A stretch of DNA of 64,000 nt from Physcomitrium patens (Eukaryota > Streptophyta > Bryopsida > Funariales > Funariaceae): positions 16,055,391 to 16,119,390 of the forward strand of contig NC_037264.1 in NCBI RefSeq assembly GCF_000002425.4. The letters run 5' to 3'. How positions within the stretch are numbered: the first letter of the stretch is position 1; each line of letters begins with the position of its first letter. The translations under genes and the position numbers were made by a program. Below are positions 36,130 through 46,804 of this stretch, piece by piece. The notes beneath the pieces are model-generated. The model did not search any database. It saw only the letters and a program-made list of their open reading frames with translations, and was not told the DNA's origin.

Positions 36130-36574
36130 TGTCACGGACACAAAATACAGACTTGAAATCTAACAAGAAGTTCAAGAAGAAGTGGCAGAACTAGATTAAA
36201 CAGATGAGTACAAGAACAACACCAGAAAGGTGAGCTAGAACTCCAAGAGATGTGTTGTCGAGACTGAAGAACTCTTCAGCCTCGATCCCTATATATACTC
36301 CTACTTAGGAAGCTTCTCGAGCTACTTCTATTAACTAGGAAGCTTCTAGAAGGTTCCAGAGGCTTCCTTTTTAGAAGGTTCTAGAAACTTCTCGAGCTAC
36401 TTCTATTAACTAGGAAGCTTCTAGAAAGTTCCAGTGGATTCCTTTCTAGAAGCTTCTAGAAACTTCTCTCTAAAAGGTTCCAGAGGCTTCTCTTCTAGAA
36501 GGTTCCAGAAGCTTGTTTTCTAGAAGGTTCTAGAAACTTCTCTCTAGAAAGTTCTAAGGAATATGTCCCTAACA
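36130..36574 (-). repeat. CHB-1 5' LTR (promoter LTR)
   Basis: 445 bp, TGTCACGGACAC to ATGTCCCTAACA on the + strand, so transcription runs toward lower coordinates. TATA box GTATATATAGGG on the minus strand at 36284-36301. Confidence 0.95.
36284..36555 (-). promoter_or_regulatory. CHB-1 5' LTR promoter: HSE array plus TATA box
   Basis: The U3 upstream of the TATA box is built almost wholly of TTCTAGAAG-like units. I count two perfect five-unit heat shock elements (36444-36466 and 36518-36540) and at least four four-unit ones at GAAnnTTCnnGAAnnTTC spacing. Heat shock factor trimers bind three or more such units. The TATA box follows the first cluster within about 15 bp. This arrangement resembles heat-inducible promoters, including the known heat-responsive copia element ONSEN. 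Induction is inferred. Confidence 0.72.
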
Positions 36575-37464
36575 ATCTACTATAGGCTCAATTCTTGCCT
36601 TTCTGATAGTTAATGCATTCACTGGTTGCATATCTTGAATAAAACGTAATGATCTATTTTTCTTAGGCATTATAAACCATCGACTAGAATATGGTGCAAA
36701 AGAAGGCTCCAAAATCTTCATCTTCATCTTTTCTTTTAATAATTCTACCAAGCTTAATAAATGTATCCTTGATATTGGAATTGGCCTTAAATTCCAAGAT
36801 ACATGTGGTACAGTGAAAATAACCATAGGCGTTATAATATTTGGATCCACACATCCAATATCATAAGATTCAAAGACAAATGATCTACCTTGTCTTGCTA
36901 ACATCTTTTTGAAGCAGATAAATTCCTCTGGCAATAAAGAACTATCAAAACCAATCTTCAATTCTTCAAAAGTCTCTTTAGTAAACTTATGACCAATATT
37001 CCTAAGATCCCTCAAGCTCTTTTCTCTTGATGCTTCTCTCATTTGTTCTTTAGAATCTTCTTGCAAAAGTTTAGTAACGGATTTAACTTTCTTAACTACT
37101 ATCTTATATTTTGTCTCAACTATAACCTCCGGTACTTGGAAAGTTTCAATCATATCATATACTTCTCTTGAATAAATTGGTATAATTTTATCATCATTAC
37201 TTAATCCAATAGATGCAATCAATTCCAAAAGATCTTTCAATCCATTTTCTTCATAAATACCAATAATCTTTTTATTATCTTCTTATATTTCTAATCTATA
37301 TAATTCTTTTTTAATAATATTTAATTCCTTCTTTTCTTTTCTTTTTAAATCATCAATCTTCTTATATATAATGCTTCTTTTTTTAAAAGTACTAATAAAT
37401 CTTCCATTAAAGGTATTTATATCTTGCAAGAGTACCTCTCTTTTTGTACCTCTGTAATCTCGCT
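36575..37464 (-). pseudogene. GYA-2 RT (first part) and connector
   Basis: The open frame 36575-37240 contains the GRSFVFESYDIG, FTVPHVSWNLRPIP and PSFAPYSSRWFIMPKKN segments, up to IEPIVD, where CHB-1 interrupts RT. It shares its organisation with 11900-12615 of GYA-1 but has fewer stops here (Gln kept where GYA-1 has TAA at 12127). Confidence 0.85.
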
Positions 37465-37467
37465 TTA

Positions 37468-38328
37468 TAATGGTATCTCCAAAAAATCCTTGAATTCTTC
37501 AATAACCTTTGGCAATGGATTTTCTCTCAATTTGTCTCGATTTCACTCATGATTTGGAGGCACAGTCAAAAATTGTATTGCCTTCTTTCCATCCTCACTA
37601 TAAATTTGTACATAAGCTGAACCATTATCAAATACTTTTTTTTCTATCTGAGTTGCAATAATATATGGTTGTCTCAAAATAAGAGGATAAGATGTTGCAT
37701 CTTGAATAAAAAAATTCTGCTCCATTACAACATCACCAATCCAAATTTTTATATATAAGCAAGTACCATATACCTCCCCTTATGTATTATTGGCTACATG
37801 TATTACTCATCCATATTCCATATCAATTGGCTACCTTTACTTCATATAAAGATCTTTAGACCTAAGGTTTATCTCTGAATCATAATCAATCAAAGCAACA
37901 ACCGGCTTGTCTATATCTCCAATCTTTACTAATGCCTTTGTAGTTGCTCTAGCCCAATGCTTTCAAGTATAATGACTTAAAACCTCTCTATCTTTATTAC
38001 CTTGATCATCAAAGCGTACCCTTTCATTATGATTACTTCCTTCACTTGCTGTTTATTTGTAACAATTATCAAATACATCTTCTTTATCTTCATATATGTG
38101 TGCATCGATAGCATGATTCAATCCAACTTCTCCCATTAGTTGTCTCTTTTGTTTGATACTGTCAATAATGACATCATAGAATTCTTTCTTGCCAATTCCT
38201 AAAATTTCTTTCAATATAAACTCAACCTTAGCATCAAACACATGTTCTTCAAGCACTCCCTTTAAATATGTTGCTACTTCAATATCAGAGAGTAGTTTAT
38301 AAGTTGTCAATTTACTTTTATCTTTCAT
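37468..38328 (-). pseudogene. GYA-2 protease and connector (broken)
   Basis: Connector piece at 38053-38328 and the protease tail at 37543-37725, with the Asp-Tyr-Asp-Ser active-site remnant near 37890. The frame is preceded downstream by TAA (37465-37467), shared by all four GYA copies that cover this point. Confidence 0.8.
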
Positions 38329-38575
38329 CTCCTTTACTTTTTATTTTGATATTATTGAAGTATCTTTTGTGGGCAATTCTTGTAAAGCCGCTGCACGAGC
38401 CTTATGTCTTCAAATTTGCCTCTTAGAAGAATTTTCTTTTCTTGAATCATCAAAATTTCCTCTCTTATTTTCTTCTATTAAAGCTTCATGTTGACTTTTA
38501 GCAAATATGCATGTACTGACAAAGCTTCTACAGGATCCTTCCAATCCATAGCACTACAAATTATTACAGTAATTC

Positions 38576-39934
38576 TCAATAAAGCTTCCTATGGCATCTT
38601 CTCTTTTTACATTTTAAAAATGGCAAAAGACTAAAATCCACTTGGTTGAACATTTCCAACAAAATTTTGTTTGCCATCATTATCCACCATATTTCATAAC
38701 TTGCAACTTCCATTGTTGAAATTCCATGTATTGCCAAATAATCTTTAACCAATGCTTTCATGCCTCCTTTATCAAAGTTGGTTTGGAAAAGATCACCAGT
38801 ATCTTTCAATGCAACCTTTCCATCTCTCCAATAAACAATGCCTTGTTGTACCATCTCATCAAATTCACTACAATCTTTTTAAGAATGAGAATCATCATCA
38901 CACCAAATATATCTTTTTACATACCCTTGTTTAAAAGTAGCCTTAGAACTTATTGTAGAAGTCTTTTCTTCAAGCCTTGCAAGTTTGATTTGAAGATCTT
39001 CCATCTCTCGTACAATCTCTTTAAATTCCATATCTTCTTTTTTTGGTGTAGTTAATGAAAGTTGGACAATAGGCACAATCAATTGTGTAGTAGGCATTAG
39101 GGTCTTTAATACTTGTACCACTCTTTGAGTACAAAACCTATCCTTTCTCCTTTTTTTTTTTGCAAGTAATTCAATAGCATCTTCAGCAGCTCTCCACTTT
39201 GTTGTCAATTCTTCTTCTTCTTCCTTATCTTCAGGAAGAACCTCTAACTTGTCTTGTAATTCTTTATCAGTAACTTGAAGGAACAATTCAATCTTGTTTG
39301 GTTCCAATGTTAATTTTTCCATTTTTTATAATTAAAAAAAATTACCTTTCAAATTCTCTTAATAATTTAGTAGCTTGCAAATTTTTTTTAGGTCACTCTA
39401 TCCATTCTAAGAATGATTTCTTGGTAACTCAATCATTATCCTCCAAAAAATACTCATCCTTCAATGCATGTGAAAGTATCTCCCAAGAACTCCAAATTGC
39501 TCCATAATAGATCTTATATGCTCTCTTATCTCTGATATTGTAGCAAGCTCAAATGATTGAATCATCTCCTTCTCAGATATGTGATTCAATTCCATTTTCT
39601 CTACATAACATCTTAAATATTTGGAAATATTCTTCTCATCAAATTGGTCAACCTTGTTAATCACTGCTTGCAATGCTTTGGTTGCCAAAGCGTTTTTGAG
39701 ATCATTGCCTTATTGTTGTTGCATAAATAATATAAATGCTAGAAAATTTTTTATAATATTTGGATCAAGGTACATACCTTGTTCACTAATAGAAATCTCA
39801 CTTGAAATTGTGCTTGAAGATCCATTTGAAGCTCTATCCAAAGTTCCATCAAAAAGTCCAAAATCAACCTTCTTGCCTTCTTGCGCCATCAATTTCAAAT
39901 AACCACAAATATAATCTAATATCTTCCACCCCAA
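38576..39934 (-). pseudogene. gag: GYA-2 gag (broken)
   Basis: Pieces at 39710-39934, 39461-39688, 38879-39322 and 38576-38854 correspond one to one with the pieces of GYA-1 gag, including the one-base deletion and the stop in the zinc-knuckle region. Confidence 0.85.
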
Positions 39935-39959
39935 ACTATCACATTGAGTTTGCTTCTTA

Positions 39960-41008
39960 TATCATATTACGTATTATTTTGCTCAGGAGTGCATTGGGCA
40001 TCTAGCTGTAGAATATAAAATTGTGTTTTAAAAGTAGCCAAGAAACCCTAATAGATTTCGCCCATACAAGAAGAATATAATCTGAATTTTAATTCAAAAG
40101 TGTTAAAAAAATACTCTTCTTTATAGCCTTAATCATACATAAATCCCAATTACCTTATTACTTTCATAATTAAGCAATTTAAATTGTTCTTGTAAGCGTC
40201 AATCCTAATTAGTACGTTTAACAAGCTGTAACATCTAATCTAACTATCTACTTGGTTTAAAATTTTGCATGTGATTGTCAATGTAAGTCTTCTATATGCT
40301 CAAGAATTTTCAATCCAATCCAATTTATAGATTGTGAGAAAACCTCCAAAAATTGCACTAATGTCACTTGGCCGCCAACTTGAAAAGTAAAGCAAAAATC
40401 CCAATAGTGATTTCTCCTTCTTCAATCATTAACTTTAACTCAAAATTGGTATGCAGCTTGATCTTCAAATCCTTCAACATTATGCCAAATTTCACCTTGA
40501 TCTGACTAGATCTCTAAATATCACAAAAATTCTATCCAATCTCAAACTGCCAACTTCTGAAATCTTCTTGTGCTAAAAACCAGATATTTCTAAATCACGC
40601 CTTTACATTATCACAAAATTTTTGTAAAAACTTAGCACACCTAATAATCCAAATAGTATCAAATTTTGAATTGCAGATGCTACACCAATTGCACAAACTG
40701 GCCAAAATTGTTAATCATAATTATAATATATAAAATCCAAATCACTAATACAAACCTTGATTTTGAATGACTATTTCTAAGTCTTCAAAAATTCTACAAA
40801 AAAATCCTTATGCATTTGAAAATAACTTTAAGCTAGCTCTCAAATTCTATCTTTTGATCTTTGAATGCCTCCCTATTTTGCCCTAAGTCGTCATTTCAGT
40901 ATCAAGAGGTCTGATTTCGACCTTATCATACAAACGGTTGACCCTTGGATATTAATTTAACCTATCCAAAGAATGTTTTAGTCCAACCCTATTCTCAACT
41001 TAACCTTA
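39960..41008 (-). repeat. GYA-2 5' LTR, long type, interrupted by CHB-2
   Basis: Starts TATCATATTACGTATT next to the degraded primer region of GYA-2. It contains the roughly 250 bp that the 3' LTR and GYA-1 lack. CHB-2 enters at 41009 with target duplication CCTTA. About 60 bp resume at 48579. Confidence 0.8.
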
Positions 41009-41485
41009 TGTCACGGACACAGAAATATAGGCTCGAGATCTAACAAGAAGTTCAAGAAGAATTAGCAAGAACTAGATTAATCAGATGAATACAAGAACAA
41101 GACTAGAGAGGTGAACTAGAGCTCTAAGAGATGTATTGTCGAGACTGAAGATCTCTTCAGCCTTGATTCTAATATATACTCCTATTTAAGAAGCTTCTCA
41201 AGCAACTTCCACCAACTAGGAAGCTTCTCAAGCAACTTCTACCAACTAAGAAGCTTCTCAAGTAACTTCTACCAACTAAGAAGCTTCTCAAGTAACTTCC
41301 ACCAACTAGGAAGCTTTTCAAGTGACTTCCACCAACTAGGAAGCTTTTCAAGCAACTTCCACCAACTAAAAAGCTTCTCAAGCAACTTCTATCAACTAGG
41401 AAGCTTCTAGAAGGTTCCAGAGACTTGCTTCTAGAAGGTTTTAGAAACTTGTTTCTAAACGGTTCTAAGGACTATGTTCCTAACA
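41009..41485 (-). repeat. CHB-2 3' LTR with 30-bp tandem repeats
   Basis: TGTCACGGACAC to TTCCTAACA. Seven exact-length 30-bp units (41191-41400), each starting AAGCTTCTCAAG, replace most of the array of CHB-1. The TATA-like segment on the minus strand is at about 41165-41182. Confidence 0.92.
41191..41400 (-). repeat. 30-bp minisatellite in the LTR, seven units
   Basis: Each unit carries one GAAGCTTC (a two-unit HSE core) and ends ACCAACTAGG or a variant. Translated on the minus strand it gives a meaningless FLVGGS repeat frame, which should not be called a gene. Confidence 0.9.
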
Positions 41486-41576
41486 TCACCCCCTCCTTTA
41501 GCTTCGAGGTCTTTGAGAAACAATATTATTGCTAATCAGTACCAATACAAGAAAATGAAGATCTGTCGCATAACAT

Positions 41577-42898
41577 TGTCATATTACGTGTTGTCTTGTT
41601 CGGAAATACACAGGGTATCTGGTTGTGGAAGGTATAGTTATTTTTACAAATAACAAAGAAATCCTAATAGATTTTATCCATGTATGAAGAATATAATTGA
41701 AATATCAATTTCCAAGTATTTAAAAACACTCCTCATAGTCATTTTAACCATACAATATTCCAATTGCTTTATTTCTTTTATAATTAAGTTGTTTTTGTTT
41801 TTCTTAACAAGCCCTAATCCTAGCGAGTGAGCTTTGACAAGTTGTAACTTATGATCCAACCGTCCACTTAGTGTGAAATTTTGTACCCAAATACCAGTAT
41901 AAGCCTTCTATATGCTCAAAAAATTTCAGCCCAACCCAACATATAGATTGCAAGAAAAAGCCCAAAAACCGCACTAATGACACTCGGCCGCAACCTTGAA
42001 ATTTGATGTAGAAACTCCAGAAGTGATTTCTCCTTTTTCAACCGTTAACTCCAGCTCAAAATTAAATAGCCGCTTGATCTCCAAATCTTCTATTATCAAG
42101 CCAAAAATTACATCGATCCAACTAGTAGATCTTCAGATATCACAGAAACCCTATCCAACCCTAGACTACCAACTTTCGACAACCCTTTGTACTAAAACCC
42201 AGATATCTCTTGATTGCATCGTTAGATTAACACAAATTTTTGTATACACTTAGCACACCCAACTATCCAGACAATACCAAATTTTGACCCATAGATGCTA
42301 CACGACTTGCACAAACCAATTGAGAATGCAAACCATCAATGTTTTATATAAAATCCGAAACACCAAAATAAACACTAACTTTGAGCAGTGATTGCTCTCC
42401 CCTCAAAAACCCTAATGAAACAAAACTAGTGATCTTGAAAAGAGCTTGAAGCTAGCTCTTCGATCTAAAAACCCGATCTGAAAAAACCCCCGTATTTTGC
42501 CCTAGGCGGCCGTTTTAGTAGCTGGAGGTCGGATTTCGACCCTGTCTCATATCCGGCCGATCCCCGGATATCAATCTAATCTATCCTAGTGGTTTTATAG
42601 CCCGATCCTACCCTCAATTTAACCCTAGTATCAACCATGCTAATAAATTATCCTTTTTATCCTTTCTTTACCATTTTATGGCCTTTCTAAGGCAATAAAA
42701 AAGTTACTACAGCCTAGAAGGTAAAATTACTAACTAGTTTTTATCTACTAGCTATTAAGTGAAGAAAATAGGATTAGAGGCTTTTATAAAAGCCTTGTAA
42801 AATATATTGAATGCTTGTTGAACCATGATAATAGAATATTAATTAAAATATCATTTTTTTGTCATATTTTCACCATATAGTCGTGTTACAACACGACA
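41577..42898 (-). repeat. solo GYA LTR inside CHB-2
   Basis: 1322 bp, TGTCATATTACGTG to GTTACAACACGACA, long type. It interrupts the extra ORF of CHB-2. The flanks (AACAT left, ATGTC right) are not a clean duplication. No internal sequence remains, the usual result of LTR-LTR recombination. Confidence 0.9.
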
Positions 42899-43215
42899 AT
42901 GTCTGCTATGAACTCCAACTGTTGTTCATGAGGCAAGTAGTTCATCGGCCCTTGAAGCCAACGACAGAGGCCCACGCCTTCGACTTCTGACCAAGTATGA
43001 ACTTTTGTGTCTTCATTATGAAATTGTCTTGCAAACACGCCTTCTGGCTGACCATTGTAAGTAAGCTCGAATTCAAATACAATTACCAGTGATCGGTTAC
43101 TCGGTAACCTCCGTCGTCATTGTGGTATAGGCGGTTCTTCATCTCGAGGTCGCCTTCGTGAGCTAGTCAAATGAGATAATTTGACTAGTATAGTATCTAT
43201 CTCTTGGCTATCCAT
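42899..43215 (-). pseudogene. CHB-2 extra 3' ORF (split)
   Basis: Same ORF as in CHB-1: MDSQEIDT start at 43215, SSRRRPRDEE, then FEFELTYNGQPEGVFA and TWSEVEGVG segments. Its last codons are across the solo LTR at 41576-41536. It has one stop or so near the position of the first stop in CHB-1. The protein shares its N-terminus and C-terminal half with CHB-1 but varies between, which shows the frame is ancestral, not chance in one copy. Confidence 0.6.
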
Positions 43216-43321
43216 ATCAGAAGGCTATTGAAAAAATTCTACTTTATCAACTACAAGTTATGGTGGTGCTCTCCCCCTTTCTTATATTCTTGGATGAGGA
43301 AGCTTCAGAAGGAAGCTACCG

Positions 43322-46300
43322 TCAAACCAGCTTAGGTTTATGAGGATGTTGTTGATGAAACTCTTGTACCTTTTGTGGCACATTGGCAAGATTTTCAGCT
43401 GGTTCCCTCGTTCGCTCATTAATATTGTAGCAGCACTAAAGAATAAGATACTCCAACTTGCCCCACCTTTGTAGTGAATCCAACATCTTTTCGATCTCGT
43501 ATTCCTCGTGGTTCTCGATCTCATTACTAGGTGGCACATATTGCATTCTTTTAGGAAAGGACGACTCTTGATAAGGCTCCAACAGAGAAATATGAAAGAC
43601 TGGATGTACCTTCATAGAAGCCGGTAACTCCAGCCGGTATGCCACTGGATTAATTTGCTTCTGGATGATAAATGGTCCCAATCTTCGATAGTCCAACTTA
43701 TCACATGGTAGCTTGGTCTTGATATTTCGTCGAAGAAGCCAGGCTTTATTTCCAACTTTGAAAGTAGGTGCTGGATTCCGAAATCTATCTGCAGACGTCT
43801 TATAGGATTCTTGAGCGGATTGTAATTGAAGCTTCAACGAAGTTTGAAGCTCTGATAGTTGCTTTGTAAATCCTTCAGCTACTGGATTGTTATTTGTTAA
43901 CGGACTCAATAAATCAAACTTTACTTGATATCCATAGTTAGCAAAGAATGATGTGTATTGAGTCGACGCATGGAGGGTGTTGTTATATGCAAACTCGGCT
44001 AGCGACAGATATGCAGTCCAATCGTCTTGCTGATAGTTGACGTTGCATCCTAAGTATTATTCCAAAACTTAGTTCACATGCTCCGCTTTGCCGTCAGTTT
44101 GAGGATAGAAAGTCGAAGAAAGGTTAATATCCACCTTCAGTATCTCAAAAAGAGATCTCCAAAACTTTGATACGAACTGGGTTCCTCGATCTGATACGAT
44201 ATCATCTGGTAGTCTATGATATCGATACACATTATCGAGAAAGAGCCTTGCTGTGACTTCACTGGACGATGTCTTCTTGCAAGGAACAAAGTGTGCCATC
44301 TTTGTAAGCTGATCTACTACGACAAAGATGCTGTCAAATGAGTTTGATGATGGCAGGTCCGTGATGAAGTCCATGGAAACTGAAGACCATGGTTGACATG
44401 GAATCGGCAATGGTTGTAGAAGTCCATAATGACGATGTCAAGGATTCTTGGATCTTGAACAATTATCGCAGGAGAGGACAAAATCTTTCACATCCTTCCA
44501 CATTTGGGGCCACCAAAAATCTCGAGAAATAAGCTCCAAAGTCTTGTTGAATCCAAAATGTCCCACAGCTGGAAAGTCATGGCAAGATTGAAGAACTCGA
44601 AGTCGAGCTAGTCCTTTTGGAATATACAACCACTCTTCAAAGTATAAAAGATCTCCCTCCACCTTGAACTTGTCGTCATTGGTACGTTGCTTGATATCAA
44701 TGGCTACTGGATCTTCAATGATTACAGCACGTACCTGGTTCAGGAAGTCAGCATCAATTGACACAATAGTAGCGCAAAGCCAAAAATGCTTTGGCTTCAA
44801 CAACGTCATATATTATTGATCAAATGCTGCTTCTCTAGCCTTTGGTACAAGATACGATCTCCTCAATAAGGCATCGGATAGTCCTTGCTGCTTTCCAGGT
44901 CGATAAGTGATAACAAAATCAAATCTAGATAGCAACATACTCTACCAAGCTTGACGTCGATTTAGAACTCGAGCCAACATGAAATACTCCAAATTCTTGT
45001 GATCAGTGTATATGGTCACTGGGTGTGCAGCTCCTTCAAGAAAGTGACACCATTCTTGGAAAGAATCCACTATAGTGAGAAGTTCCTTATCGTGGATCTC
45101 ATAATTGATTTCAGCAGCAGAGAACTTCCGAGAATAAAATGCAATTGGATGGAGCTTCTTGTCTTCTCTCATTTATGAAAGTACAGCTTCCAAAGCAAAA
45201 TCCGAAGTATCAGTTTCTAAATAGAAGGCCTTTGTAAAGTCTAGATATATCAAGATTAGAGTCGTAGTAAGTACCGTCTTGAGGTCCTGAAATGCCTTCT
45301 CTGCTAGTCGTCCCTATTGTAGCTTATTCTTGCATGTCAATCGAGTGAGAGGAGCAGCAACTTGAGAGTAATTCTTGATGAAGATTCGATAGAAGTTAAC
45401 AAAGCCAAGAAAGCATTGTTCGTCTCTAACCATCTTTGGAACCTCCGAGGACACGATTGCTTCTACCTACTTGGGATCCATCTTCAAGCCTTCTGTAGTT
45501 GCAATGAATTCCAAAAACTCCATCTCCGTTTGGTGAAATAAACACTTCTCCAACTTGGCATATAGTCCTCGCTTGCATAGTTTCTCCAAGACCAAACGAA
45601 CGTGCTTTTCATGCTCTTCCTCATTTTTAGAGAATATTAGAATATCATTCAAGTAGATGACAACAAAATCATCAAGGTGCTCCCAAAAAATATCATTTAT
45701 CATATGTTGGAAGACTGCTGGAGCATTGGTAAGACCAAAGGGCATGACATTATATTCAAAATGGCCATACCTTGTACGGATCGCTGTCTTCCACTCATTT
45801 TCTTCCTTGATTCGTACGAGGTTGTAAGATTCCCTTAGATCAATTTTTGTAAAGATCCTTGCACGTCCAAGTTATTCTAAAAAACTAGAAATTAAAGGTA
45901 ACGGATAACGATTCTTCTTTGTTATCTTGTTGAGGACTAGATAGTTCACGCACATCCGCAACGAGCCATCTTTCTTCTTCACAAATAAGATGGGTGCTCC
46001 AGCTGACGATTTTGAATGATGGATGAAGTTCTTGGCTAGATTCTCGTCGATGTACTTCCACAACTCCGCCAACTCCATTTGCGATAGATTGTAGATTGGG
46101 CCAAAAGGCAGTTGTGCTCCTTCCTACAAGTCTATGGTGCAATCATATGGTCGGTAATCCGGTAGTATGTCGGCATTCTTCTTTTGAAACACGTCTTTAA
46201 AATCCTTATATTGCTCCGGTATACTTGCTATCGAGATCTTCTCTTCGGTAGTTGGAGCCCCATAAATGACAAATGGTGTGCCTTCCTTGGACGATCTTAT

Positions 46301-46804
46301 AAACGCCCTTGCTCCAATGAATAAGGATTTCTCTATTCAAAATTTTCTACTAGGCTTACTCTTTGGTGGTTTTGTGGAAAAGGTCATCTTCCACAACCTC
46401 CAATCTATGGATGGATTATGCTTTTCTAACTAGGAAAGACCAAGAATAATAGGATTTGATGGGGTTCTAATAATATTAAAAATAATATGACTACTATGGC
46501 CCTTAAATGTCACTTCCATAGGTTCTGATTCATGGATGATACTACTAGACAATAAAGGTCGTCCATCTATGACCTCAACGTGAACAAGTTTGGATTTTTG
46601 TACTAAAGGGATCTTATGACGCTTCACAAATTCTTCGTCTAAGAAACAAGTAGATGCTCCTGAATCTAATAATGCTAAGGTTCTCAGTTTTTGAGGGCCA
46701 ATAAACAAAGGAATTGTAAAACAAAGGGCAGGTTGAGCGGAAAGAAAGGAACTTGATTGGTGTTGCGATATTTCACTGTCCAGCCACACAGTTCCTATTG
46801 TGGC
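43322..46804 (-). pseudogene. pol: CHB-2 pol (about nine stops)
   Basis: All open pieces (46789-46430, 46078-45872, 45745-45467, 45172-44942, 44809-44438, 44410-44069, 43909-43436) are in one frame. Protease keeps Asp-Ser-Gly. RT motif A keeps Asp, while motif C is Tyr-Leu-Asn-Asp. RNase H has EIHDKELL and TDHKNLEYF. Integrase has CDNCSRS and DDE segments (MDFITDLP, SDRGTQFV), with TDGKAEHVN in the third. A degraded chromodomain (EYEIEKML, then a stop where CHB-1 has Trp, then NERTREPAENL) ends at 43322. Confidence 0.9.

Larger units (their letters stand above)
30336..36574 (-). mobile_element. CHB-1, chromovirus (Ty3/gypsy) with HSE-rich LTRs
   Basis: 6239 bp inserted in the RT gene of GYA-2. 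Target duplication ATCTA at 30331-30335 and 36575-36579; joining the flanks gives the uninterrupted sequence seen at 12611-12625 (reverse complement). LTRs are 495 and 445 bp. Minus-strand order: 5' LTR, leader, gag, pol (protease, RT, RNase H, integrase, chromodomain), extra ORF, polypurine tract, 3' LTR. About a dozen LTR substitutions plus one 50-bp indel indicate a fairly young copy. Only a few point stops break the genes. Confidence 0.95.
26610..41008 (-). mobile_element. GYA-2, decayed Ty3/gypsy element split by CHB-1
   Basis: Minus-orientation sister of GYA-1. Order on the + strand: 3' LTR, polypurine tract, integrase, RNase H, RT (cut at 30335/36575 by CHB-1), protease, gag, 5' LTR. 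Nearly all internal open frames have near-identical counterparts in GYA-1 (for example 28057-28326 and 14620-14889), with the same stops. Its 5' LTR is of a different length type from its 3' LTR and is interrupted at 41009 by CHB-2. Confidence 0.9.

Noticed and set aside
8157..41008. GYA-1 and GYA-2 as two independent insertions of one defective element
   Set aside because: Their outer flanks are the two halves of a single CHC LTR with a matching 4-bp duplication at the same site. A shared insertion site is better explained by duplication of one locus.
41169..41381. Minus-strand frame with repeated FLVGGS units, and a similar one at 48249-48503
   Set aside because: It is the translation of the 30-bp LTR minisatellite. 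Unit length divisible by three keeps the frame open; there is no gene.
41191..41400. CRISPR-like regular repeat array
   Set aside because: Units are contiguous without unique spacers, lie inside an LTR, and the genome is eukaryotic.
41572..42903. Target duplication around the solo LTR in CHB-2
   Set aside because: Flanks AACAT and ATGTC do not match directly; I could not define a duplication.
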